Part shown: positions 53,644 to 64,000 of the stretch, piece after piece
Position numbering within the stretch: the stretch's first letter is position 1
Layout: each line of letters starts with the position of its first letter
DNA from: Turritopsis dohrnii
Lineage: Eukaryota; Cnidaria; Hydrozoa; Anthoathecata; Oceaniidae
Reading direction: 5' to 3'
Assembly: GCA_027922465.2 (NCBI GenBank)
Contig: BQMF02000470.1
Location: 1-64,000 of the forward strand
DNA: 64,000 nt
Notes under the pieces: model-generated
Seen by the model: only the letters and a program-made list of their open reading frames with translations
Database searches by the model: none
Told to the model about the DNA's origin: nothing
Translations under genes and position numbers: made by a program

Positions 53644-56600
53644 ATGGCAGGCATTTCTTTTCGTGAAGAAGAAACTTTAGCAGAAAAAGTAAAACAATAC
53701 CCTGTGTTATATGACAAACAATGCAGAGGATATAAAGGTAAGGATGTAGTAATTGCTATATTTTTGTTGAATAATCCAGAATTTACATAGCTGCCTAAAG
53801 CTGACCCCTACTGATCTTCATATTCCCTAAGCCCATTCTTCTCACCCTAAACATTTCTACTTACTTATACAGTCATAATTTTTTATAGACCAAAAGAAAA
53901 AGGAAAGTTTCGTTAGAAGTTCTGCTTCAACGTGATGAAGCAGATTATTTTTATATGTCAAAGTTAAATGATTTGATAGGTATTTTCTGTCATAGTCGAT
54001 ATATGGCAGCCCTCTGAATGATGGCAAAGATATGCTGTCATATTTGAAAATTGCGATGGCAAAAATATTTAATTATTTACGATGGTAAAAAAAGCTGTCT
54101 TATTAGATGTTAACGATGGCAAAACTTATTGATTTATTTTAGTAAAACTGTAAAATAATGGGAAATAAAACAGAGACTAAATACTTTTTACATCCATGTT
54201 ACAAGATTAAAAATTGTAAACTGCAGGGGATTCGGTGTAAACTTCACCTACGTATTATTTGTTTGATTAGTCATTAGTCTGTGAACAACAAATCCACACA
54301 TCCACTTTCCTTTATTGACTTCAGGGAAACCAATAAGGAAAAATCACAAGTCAATTTGTATTGAAAAAAATCCCCAAAAAACAAAACTGACAAACTTGTC
54401 TCTGTGAAATGTCTCAGTTGAAATTTCATCACCAGTTAACCTTTCAGTTTCTATGATGTAAGTAACAGTGGAAGTTTGATTCTGTTTTTTATGTGATCCT
54501 TTGGGATTGCAGATATGAATTTATCAGATTATGCTATGATAACATTTGTTGATGACGAAGATATTGCATTTGGATTTTTGGATAAAATATTGTTCACGAT
54601 AAGCTTTAGAAAATGTCAGATTGACTTCACCAAATTTAATGCATTCATAACCAAGGTTACCGAGACCCCTAATTTTTTACTGTTTGAGGCCAAAATCAGC
54701 GATACCATAGATATAACTCGCTATTCTTTCGCTTATTGTTTCTACTGGGTTTTTCCTCTCAAAAAATGAAACAAAATAATGAAATGAATTATTATATACT
54801 AGATTTCATTACATAATCACACTACATTAACTAACGTGATTGAGAAATAAAGAATAGATAGGACAAAACACTGTTTACAAAATTTAACCATCATAATTTT
54901 GATTTACAGCGGCTTCATGGCAGCAAAACCTAAATGTCATCGTCAATTCAGAGGGCTGATATAGTGTAGTTAATAGTAAAGTAGAAGTATAAATACTGTT
55001 TACCTTATTATCAGACTGTTACAGTTATGCTCTCAGGAAGTTTTTATAATGTGATGTCGAAATTTTATTTGTTCTTTAAAAGAAAAGACAACTGAATTGT
55101 GATGTGTTTATTGATTCAAACTACACCTATTTTCAGGCATTGGTGTTTTTACAACCGTGGATTTTCAAAAAGGAGACTATCTCCTTGAATACAAAGGTAA
55201 GAATTCCTTAGTAATAATACAGCATTTACACTATAGGTAGTGTTTCAAAATTCATACAGCTTCAAGCAATACATTTTCAAGTATTTATGCTAAAAAATAA
55301 GAATATTAAAAATATATTGTATTTTCAACATGATCATTTACACTGGAAACTGTTTATACACCACATAATCAGAATTCTTACACAAAAGTGATGTTTTGGA
55401 GTGAATGTTTTTTATGTCTTGTTCTATGTCAACACCAATGAAATGAAAACATGCCTCCGAAACGCAATTAGAACTGAGTGAAGATGATAAAAATGCGAAG
55501 GCTGTTTTGCACCTCCTCAGTTTTCAGAATCATTAGTTGCTTTTGAATAAAAAAAACCCAAAAAGTGAAGGGCTTGACTGGCAATGAATTATTATATACA
55601 ATTTCTTTGATAACCTTGATAGATATCAGATAAAAGTTAATCTCCAAAAATGTTCTAATTCTAAAACATCTAGATGGGCCAATTAAGCTCCTTTGATCAA
55701 AAAATCTTATGTTGTGCTGTTATCAGCAAATATTTTCAAGAAAATTGAGGACTGTTTGATGATGGTGAAATTTTGTTGCCTATTGAAAGTCTGACAGATT
55801 TTTAACTGAATTAATCTGTTTTCTGTGATAGAAATGTATGCATAATATGCATGTAGTTTGACCACTTCTATAAAAATTGAAGGCTAAGTCTATATGATCA
55901 AATCTGAAAGTGACTGTCACATTCAACATCAGCACCTTGTTCTTTTGCGCAAACCTTCCTAATTTGGAGCAAACTTTGCCAGCAATGTGAATATGGAACA
56001 TGTTTAAGTAAGGCCATAGCTATTTAATACTTCGTTCAGCGTAACCCGCCCACATTATGATTTTTTGGACAAATAATGCGCATTGAAATACATTATTTCT
56101 ACAACTTAAAGCATCTTAAAAAAACTCAAGTAAAACAAAAATAAATAAACATTACAGAGGAACCTCGTTACGTACATATAATGTTAATGTGATAAATAGT
56201 GTTTTAATACATATTTCTATTTAATTATGACTCCTCAGATTTTTATACCCTGGTTTCGTAAATCTCTCCTCTGTCATTGCAAATGGAATTGTAAATAGAT
56301 CTTCAAATCAAATTTGTCAGAACAATGCTGGAGAGATTTATGAAATACAGAAAACATAAACAAATTCGTTTGGAAAATGCTTCATGTGTCATATTTTAAG
56401 TACTTGTTAATAAAAATATTTTGCGTAAAACACCTAAAATAACTTCCAAATAATTTAAAAAATTATAACAACCTAATAATCATAAATGGCTTTTTAGATT
56501 TCTGCGAAAGCAAGAAAGCTATTACAACCGGCTTTGGTTTTTCTTTTTCATACTGTCCAAACCTAGCGGTTTTTTGAAATTTCGTGCGTGCATTTACATG

Positions 56601-59600
56601 AAACCAAAGCACCATGCATTGCATGTCAGCGAAAGATTTACAAAAGTTTCTTTGATCACTATTAAAGAAGATATACATATTTTAAGGTGAAAACAGAAAA
56701 TATATAGAAGAAACTTATAATTATCTTGGACTGTATCATTCTTTTCTAACTAAAAAGAAGTTCTCAACGTTTTGTAAACAGAAGAGTCAAAAGAGCTAGC
56801 TAACTAAGGTAGAAAATACGTTTTCTTTGATATTTTATCACTTAATTGATGAAGGAATAGATATTAATCAAATAGGTCTACATAAAACTGGGACTTTTAG
56901 TTACTTATGGTATTGATTCAATGTACTCTGGCACTTGAAAATAGATATGTTTTTCGTGTCAGTAAAGCACAGATCAGACTTTCTTATTACTTTCTACGTT
57001 TGTTAGCTATCTGTTCTGTCTTTGAACATCAGGTTTTCAAAAATCGAGTTAAAAAAAAGGAAGTTATCTGTTTGAATTCATTTTCGGTTTCAAGAAATTA
57101 TAATTCAAAACATACATGTGTTTTTCTAAGAAACGAGTTTTTTTTTCTACATAAGCTCTTATAAAAAAAACGTACATTATAAACAGCTCATGCATGTATA
57201 ATTCTTTTGTCCTCTAATAAATTAAATTGCTGGTGTGTTACAATTAGACCCTATTTACACGAGTTAGTAATTTTAAACATTATTATCGTTTTCCACCAGT
57301 AAGATATTTCAAGAAATAACGTTTACAGAACTTTTAAGATTTTAAAGTAAAATTTCGAAAGTATTCTTGTGGCAAGTACTTTTGCTGCTACCGTTTTGCG
57401 CCATCTGGCTCTTGTTTATATCTATACAGACGTTCATGACTTCCGTTGCACTGTTGGCTAGTTACTCGGCTATTAACCGAAAGGTCGGTGGTTCGAATCC
57501 ACTTAGATCGTGTAACATTTTTTTGTCGAATTTCATAAATGTCATAACATTTTTCATTTTTCATGCTTCAACAGATTTTGCAGAAATCTTTCTGCCCATG
57601 AGGGCATCTTGTTTGTATTACATTGGCATAGAGTTTTGGGTCTGTCATTAATTGTACTAAATAAACAAACAATATGAAGTCCAAACGGACTTTCCAAAAA
57701 CGACAAAAACTGTTACAGAGACAGATATACAGATAGAATGTGTAAACCAAACAATTTCCTACGCTACACACGCGGAATCGAATTAACATGGAATGCGTTA
57801 ATGTTAGTTCTGCATATTATACAAAGTTTGTGATCATTTTATTAAATTGTGTTATGAATTTCTATATTTAGGAGAGTTTATCAGCTGAACTTGCTGAACA
57901 CCGTGCCACTGTGTATGAAAGAGAGAAGGCTGGATGCTTCATCTATCATAATGTCAAGGACATTTTTGGCAAATCAAAATGGTATCAAATATTTTGTTTT
58001 TAATTCTTCTTTATTTCCTAAGGAGACTTTAAATGCAGAGAAATGTGTTTCCGTTATCAATCTGTATTTTTCGTTCTGCTTTTTATATTTGCATGTATAT
58101 CATAGGCGGATACAGCAAAAAAATTCAGTAAGTTGCGAAGCGACGCAAAGAATTTTGGCTAAACAGCTGGGGTGTTGGGGTGCTATAAACCCAAATTCAG
58201 TTTTCGAAGGCTCTGGGTAGCACTAACACTTCAATTTGAAATAGGATTTATCGAACCTTCTAGTGTTTGTTGTTGTGGATTTTTTAACAAATGGGGAATA
58301 GTCTTGGCGGCATGATTTCAACAAAAATAAAAGCAAAGAATACAATTTTTTTTTATATTTTTCTTAAACTCTTTACTTTTTGTGAACAGCTTTGATTTTG
58401 TGAATGTGAGAGATAGAAAATAAAAGGAAAAACAAAACACTTCATGATCAATGTTTCCCGTTCTTATATGCATAAGTTCTTTTCAGAAGCAGAAAGAAGC
58501 ACAAGGAAGTCAAACCAACAATAAAATGTCAATTCATAAATTGATATTGATCACTCTTGTAATGCCTTATACACCTGAAAAAGAAAAAAACCCAGAGAAA
58601 TTAATAACTGCATAGACTTCCCAATAAGACCCATCTCATGGTGATCATCAATATTATCCCTGCTGTGTTTTATCTCAGACTTTAAAGCATTAATGAGATT
58701 GATAGCTTCAGAAACATTTATGTCTGAACCTTGTAAGAGTCTTGTGACAGGCAAAAACTTGTTTAAAATGTGCTGTGAAATAACAAGATCACAAATGAAA
58801 TGGAATGAAGTGATGAGAGCCAAAAAAGTAATAACCTTAATGGAAGTCCCTGTTAAATTGTTTATTTTCATTTGCACTCATGTCTTCAAGGCAGGATAAA
58901 GTAATACAAAATCATTCAAGCCAGATAAAATTAGAAGCAACAGTCCCACGTTTTGTACATTTCCATGCACACAAAACAGAAGAGGAACATAGTGATTATG
59001 CCTAAATGTTTGGTTTGCTGAAGCACTCTCGCGACAAAACAAAATATGTATGTATACGTCTGAAACTGGAGAACGACACGTAATTTTGTTATGAAAAACC
59101 GGTTTTAGTTTCAGGTCCAGTGGATGGCTAGTAACATCTTACGTTTCGATTTATATACAACACATTGCTTAAGCCCAAAATACAAAGAAAGCCAATCCAA
59201 GTGGTATCACAGCAAATATGTATGGCCTCTTCTTTAACAAGGTCAACTCCTGTGAGTGAGACCAGTGTCAAGAGAAGAGTGTGACACATTCCCAATACAC
59301 ATAAAAAAGGTTAAGAAGACAGCAGTTTCAAAAAAAAGGGTGTTCAGCATAGAATGAGGCATGTACCAATAACTCAACGGTTGTTAAAACTCTTAATTAA
59401 GTAACTAAAGAATTATCACCTACCAATCCAATGGATACAGAACTAAACAATTTCCATTAGCTGCAGACACATACAGAATTGAAAAAGAGAAAGGCAACAT
59501 AACTGGGGCTGCATTCAGTGATTCAATGTCATACAAATACACCATTTTTAATGTTTACTTTCTCAAAATAAAGGCAAGGATGTCATGTAAGTTATCACAG

Positions 59601-62600
59601 AAAACACAAAATAAACATGATCAGATTTCTTAGAAAACATGTTATTAAAACTTATGTAAGCCGCTTAATTCAAATTTCTTTTAAAAAAGTAACCTTTCAT
59701 TTCACTTTCGATACAAAACTATACGAAATATATAATTAAAAATCAATAAAAACTAACCACAATGCAATGCATGCTTGACCTTCGTCTTCCTTCAAATTAC
59801 TGGGAAAATAAGACTCTGCCAAAAGGTTTCTTTTTATTTGACCAGAAACAAATTTCTGATACAAACGTGCCGAAAAGGATGTCTTTCTCACTAATCTTCT
59901 TAGATAAATACCTTTGCAACAGTGTAAGGATTCCAAATCGCTTTTTTGCAAACATTTCCAATACGTCCAAACAACTCCATAACTGAAGAAAGAAAGAATG
60001 TGGAAGCATGCTCGTTCATACACAAGCTCGAATTCGTGGATTCTCATAGGGGGTAAATTTAAGTTATTATTATTATTATTTTGAGTCAATAAGCACTAGT
60101 TTTAAAGTTTTCATCTGGGTTGGCTTTACCCCCTAACATTTCTGACTAAAGTTCAGTAAGGAGGCAAGCTCATTATATTTTGAGATGAGATCGAGATGAG
60201 ATCAAAGAATAAAAGTACTTTTTAAAAACATTTAATCAATATTACAACCAACTGATGCAAGCCAAGTTAACTTCTACTAAAAAGTCATGGATTGAAGTAT
60301 TCATATCGTTAGTGTTTTTTTTTCTGAAAAAGTCAATACCCCCATGTTTTTCAGACATGGTTGGACCTACTTAATAACTGATTTTACCGTTGCCAAAAAA
60401 ACTGCACCCATTCTGGTGGCCCAGAAAATAAAATCTTGACATACGCTCGGTATACGTTAACTTTTGCCGTAGGTGGTTAATAACTGAATTCTTTGTTGGT
60501 TTTAACTGGAATATTTTATTTTCTTACCCCCTTGAGATCTAAATCGAAAGTAGGTCTCAAGAACAATACTGAATGTGCAAACTATTGTTAGGGGGTTTTA
60601 CGGCGCTACAGCGTGGTTTAATGTACCATATCGAATTAAATATTGACTCCTGTATGAAATTAGATATTGAAGTGAGCACAAAACAAGACAACTGAGGAGA
60701 AGAGTCAAATTCTCTGTTCGCTTGCTTGAATAAAAAAAACATACTTTTGACAAAAAATTAAATACGTCGGACGGACAAGGTTGACCTACGCTGTATCCGC
60801 CACTATATATACAGTTAATCTAGGGACGAATGGACTAAGGTTCTGATTGTAGACTGCTAATTTCTATGCTATTTTAAACTTGGTAAAGTGCAAACAATTA
60901 AAAGACAAACAATCATAGATCTGAAATATAATCCCAACCATATGAAAATGGAGACCCTAGAGAAATTTAAGAATGTTATAAAATTGTGGAAACCAACAAA
61001 ATGCCCCTGTAGACTCTGCCTCAGTTTATTTATTCTTTCAGGTTTATATACTTGTGTTATTGCTGTATATTCCTGTATATTCGGTGTAAATAGAGTAATT
61101 AACTATAATCATGTCTTCCCAGTGGGTAAAATTGAAAAAAGTCACTGCGACAGAGAGCACTTTAATTGAAATTGTGTGTATATTTCTATAGATATACACT
61201 CCTTCGCAGATAATTTTAACAATTGTACCAGCTGGGTTATGTCTGAATTGAAATAAAGTGGTGAAAGGAATATCTTAGTTACTAAAAGAAGATTGCACTG
61301 AACTAGTTTCCCATGAGTGAAATATTTGTTTAACAGATTCATTTTCCTTGTCATGTTTATCCCAGTAGAAGCACTCTCTCAGGTGCTCAGGTGCACTTGT
61401 TTGATTACAAAATAAGGCACAGAGAGCGTTTATTTGAATCATGTAAGATCTCAAATGGAAGTATAGAAAGATTTGAAAGAGGTTTCTGTTTCTGCCGATG
61501 ATCTTAACTGATTTTGATGCAGTAGATGTTGCAGACAAAATGGCAAGACAGATGGTTCATATTGACATTTAGTGCTAATTTAGAGTCAATAATGTGAATC
61601 AATATACTTAAGCTTAATTATTGTCTGTTTATTTTTTACTTTATTGACTAGAAAAAGGAAAGATACTAGTTGCTAGTTAAAATGCTAGTTTTTTAAGAAC
61701 CCTTCTTGATTAAGTGTCCATCTTAAAACTCTGAAAAACTGTTAAGCGCCCAGTGTGTTAAGTAATTATTGTGACTTGTCTTAATATATTTTATAGTTTG
61801 GATGCATCCTGCATTGATGGGTTGGGGAAAATGGTGAATGATTCCCCACAAATTTATTGTAACTCTGTAATGAAAAGGGAAGTTGTCAATGGGGAAGTAC
61901 ATCTTTGTCTGTTTGCAAAGCAGGATATTTATAAAGGAACTGAACTCAGGTATTTCTGTTTTTGCTACAGTGAAATTTCATTAAAGCAGACATCGGAGAT
62001 GGTTGTAAAAATTTCTGTAAACAAAATAACTTTTTGTCTTGGCTCAGTTTTTTGGAAATCACATTATTCAAAACGTTTTACCTCAAAACAGTTTGATTAT
62101 TAGTCTGGCAGTTGAATAATATGACAGGTGAATATTGGTTTTCATTCTGTGATCTGTAGTTGTTTATTTGCAGGTATGACTATGGAGAGGAAGAAGACTG
62201 CATGCCATGGAGAAAGCTGGTATGTTAGTTAATGATTTCAAATTTTATTTCTTCTTGCTATTTTCTGATTTTCACCCTCAATCTCAGGTTAGTAGTCCTT
62301 GTAAGTTATGTTCCTAATTTATAGGCCGTGCTTAGACTGGTGATCTTCAAGGTCTAACTGAACATTTTCCAATTACTGTGATAGTGGGAAATGGCAAACT
62401 TGTAGACATTCTGCGCATCTTAAAGAGGAATTGACTGGCGTAATTGTAAATATTATTCCCATGTGATCAAAACAACCAAAATCCAAACAAGTTATGACAT
62501 GAAGTTCGGAATTGTTTTAAACATCCTTTATTGAACTGTGAAGCGAGAAAATGTAATAATAAAATAATAGCAACACATAGCTTTAAATAATAGAAATACA

Positions 62601-64000
62601 CCTGACACATATATCTTGTGACATTATGATTCAATGTGAAGACAGAAATAATATTTTACACAAGCATTACACTTCGATTTTCGACACCTTTTTTAAATCT
62701 GTTTCTTCCTATAAGAATGCAGCGGGAAGGGGAAGAGACAAAATAACAACAGTTCAATTTGCCAAATAATGTTTTTTCTTTGATTGAATTGGTGTTCTTC
62801 TTCCTTCAAGATGCACACATTGAAACCAGCCATGGCCATTTTGGAAATCATGCACGTGAATGAATCGAATGGACAAATGTTTATAAACTAAACTATGCAT
62901 GGAGTGTTCATAAGGATATGATCATTCTTTCATATCCAGTTAATGATGAAAATGACAAAAACGCAAATACAATTTCTTATTTTCTAGGAGACATTTTTCT
63001 GTGATTGTCAGTGGTTTTTCTTTTACAATTTGTTTTGGTTTTCTAATGAGGAAAAGCGAAATAAGCTCACATGAAATAACTCAAAAGCAAAACTAATGGA
63101 CCATGGCCACAAACCATGCCACAAAAATGAATCTTTACCATCTTTTAACAACAAAAATGTTACCCAAGGCAATCCAAGTGACAGCAAAAACAGTAATGCA
63201 AGTTATATACAATAACTTATTTTGTGTAAACTATGTATGGATGTGAATGTAAAGAGTTCACTTGGCAAGCACTAATCTGTCTATATCTTTAAAATAACAA
63301 TACTCTAATTCAATAACTAGTGCAGAAATGTTCCTGAATAAATTCATGATAACTTTGTATCTATATTTAATACCATTATTACAATTTACACCCATAGACA
63401 AGACATTAAAAAAATAATTTTGACTGCAATGAAAATCTTCTGGTTCATCATATCCTTTTCACCAGGATGTTTGCAAGTTGTCTTGCCAATTCCAATTTTT
63501 TAATCGTCAAATAGCATGGAAGATTTGAAAAACCAAGAGTAACTCAAATTCTGTTGTCCTAACCCGACCAATGCCTTGTTAATTTCTCATACCCCAATAT
63601 AAATAAAGTGGAACGTAATAATGTTGATATCCCTTTTTAATTGCCATTCTTTGATTAACTGAAAAATAAACAAATACCATCACAAATGTTATAAAAATTC
63701 CTTTCTCTATTAAACACCTGTACTTATCATCTCTAGAAAGACTATTATAAGTTATAATTATATATGAATGAATTGTTTTTAGCCTTCTTGCTTAAAACCT
63801 CAAACAGAAGAATCACAAATGCCGCACTTTACATGTAGTGACAGTGAGGAGGAAGAGTTCTCATTAACTGCCATATTAAAAGGATTGGATATCATTCCCA
63901 CATCACCTATCAAATTAAGAGCAGTAAGTTCCATGAGCACACCTGTCTCAAAATGTAGAGATCAAGAAGGTGATCTAAAACAAAGTGCAAAGCTTGGTGA
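53644..64000 (+). CDS. Gene C: KMT5A-like SET-domain gene, 3' end beyond the window
   Basis: Exons by GT/AG and phase: 53644-53737 (or to 53745/53748), 53889-53979, 55137-55196 (or to 55210), 57872-57981, 61797-61949, 62174-62219 and 63783-63923 or further. The first encodes MAGISFREEETLAEKVKQYP and VLYDKQCRGYK, like the start of a MADF domain. The SET domain is IGVFTTVDFQKGDYLLEYK, ELAEHRATVYEREKAGCFIY, KSKCLDASCIDGLGKMVNDS, NGEVHLCLFAKQDIYKGTEL and RYDYGEEEDCMPWRK. YDYG is intact, but NHS is NDS as in gene B. SET proteins transfer methyl groups to lysine. The first and third exons have two possible donors each and the joins need phase 0, so the phase-0 choice (53745/53748; 55210) is more likely. 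After SET, an acidic Ser-rich exon (CSDSEEEEFSLTAIL) begins. Whether DBF4 and recombinase exons follow cannot be seen. Confidence 0.75.
54007..54958. mobile_element. hAT-like MITE in an intron of gene C
   Basis: CAGCCCTCTGAAT at the left is repeated inverted at the right (ATTCAGAGGGCTG). The flanking octamers ATATATGG and ATATAGTG agree at six of eight bases. Subterminal GATGGCA motifs repeat. 952 bp, no transposase frame; the 84-codon frame at 54515 has no known domain. Confidence 0.62.
55211..57442. other. Intronic sequence of gene C
   Basis: AT-rich. Holds one imperfect inverted repeat (CGTAAATCTCTCC near 56258 and GGAGAGATTTATG near 56332) that could be a small hairpin. Nothing else recognised. 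Confidence 0.35.
57443..57512 (+). tRNA. tRNA-Asn-like pseudogene
   Basis: CGGCTATTAACCGAAAGGTCGGTGGTTCGAATCC parallels the anticodon arm, variable loop and B box of animal tRNA-Asn in order and spacing (given here in two runs: CGGCTATTAACCG and AAGGTCGGTGGTTCGAATCC). The anticodon would be ATT, not GTT, and the acceptor stem does not pair. It lies in a gene C intron. Confidence 0.5.
58101..60805. mobile_element. Degraded hAT element in an intron of gene C
   Basis: ATAGGCGGATACAGC at the left and its inverted match (GTGGCGGATACAGC on the minus strand, ending at about 60805) resemble hAT ends of the CAGTGGCGGATCCAG type. A hAT transposase fragment lies between them at 58551-58877. The 2.7-kb span is plausible for an autonomous hAT. 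The target duplication is not clear. Confidence 0.5.
58551..58877 (-). pseudogene. hAT transposase fragment
   Basis: The minus frame reads FLALITSFHFICDLVISQHI, PVTRLLQGSDINVSEAINLI and NALKSEIKHSRDN. This resembles the helical region of hAT transposases and related ZMYM/THAP0-like proteins where a segment on leaving a partner and a short-repeat helix (LLQG-x3-(I/V)-x-(E/K)-A-x-x-L) precede the C-terminal dimerisation domain. The catalytic residues are not in this fragment. Confidence 0.5.
60806..61796. other. Intronic sequence of gene C
   Basis: No separate gene or element recognised. Frames at 60888 and 61142-61538 have no known domain. Confidence 0.3.
62220..63782. other. Intronic sequence of gene C
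   Basis: Large intron between the YDYG exon and the acidic exon. AT-rich, no coding frame or element end recognised. Confidence 0.35.

Overview
This window looks like the left end of a chromosome from an AT-rich invertebrate metazoan, most likely a cnidarian. It opens with about 3.36 kb of CCCTAA repeats in the orientation expected for a left end. It then runs through a repeat-dense subtelomere whose genes have introns. The organism is inferred from the mix of elements: CR1/L2-like LINEs with degenerate 2A-like motifs, a Penelope-like element with a GIY-YIG domain, RAG1 N-terminal-like zinc fingers, a Helitron-type PIF1 helicase relic and a fold-back MITE with CCTCGTTCCCAGG-type ends that I associate with sea anemones and corals. 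The species cannot be named from sequence alone.

Layout. 1-3445: telomere and its junction. 3446-4396 (-): a RAG1 N-terminal-like exon (ZDD and RING zinc fingers, no core) that ends in a splice donor pointing at the telomere, so the rest of the gene seems lost. 5150-13618: copy A of a composite gene, 5'-truncated and split by a LINE (about 7576-11083). 13620-15345: degraded PIF1/Helitron-like helicase. 15932-16558: TIR element rich in GACGTC. 17525-17617: orphan EGF exon. 20180-26138: a CR1/L2-like LINE on the minus strand with a Penelope-like element nested in its endonuclease. 26375-27722 and 27892-28049: two non-autonomous DNA elements. 28524-37848: copy B of the composite gene. 40235-40494: fold-back MITE with a 10-bp target duplication. 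41901-45316 (-): a LINE with an uninterrupted ORF. 46696-47206: MITE. About 50400-51340: 137-bp satellite. 52506-53267: MITE. 53644 to the window end: gene C, a SET-domain gene with large element-filled introns.

The most notable content is the composite gene. In copy B, exons with compatible splice phases join, in order, a KMT5A-like SET domain, a DBF4-type motif-M-like segment and CCHH zinc finger, a 12-residue acidic repeat, two C2H2 fingers, a tyrosine recombinase (R-K-R-H-Y) and two SANT/Myb-like modules. Copy A matches the part from the DBF4-like segment to the end, introns included. Gene C carries a related SET domain with the same unusual NDS triplet. A lysine methyltransferase-like domain, a replication-kinase-type zinc finger and a site-specific recombinase in one gene, amplified near a telomere, suggest an intron-bearing tyrosine-recombinase transposon (Crypton-like) or a domesticated descendant of one. 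That is inference. Copies A and B are both damaged, at different places.
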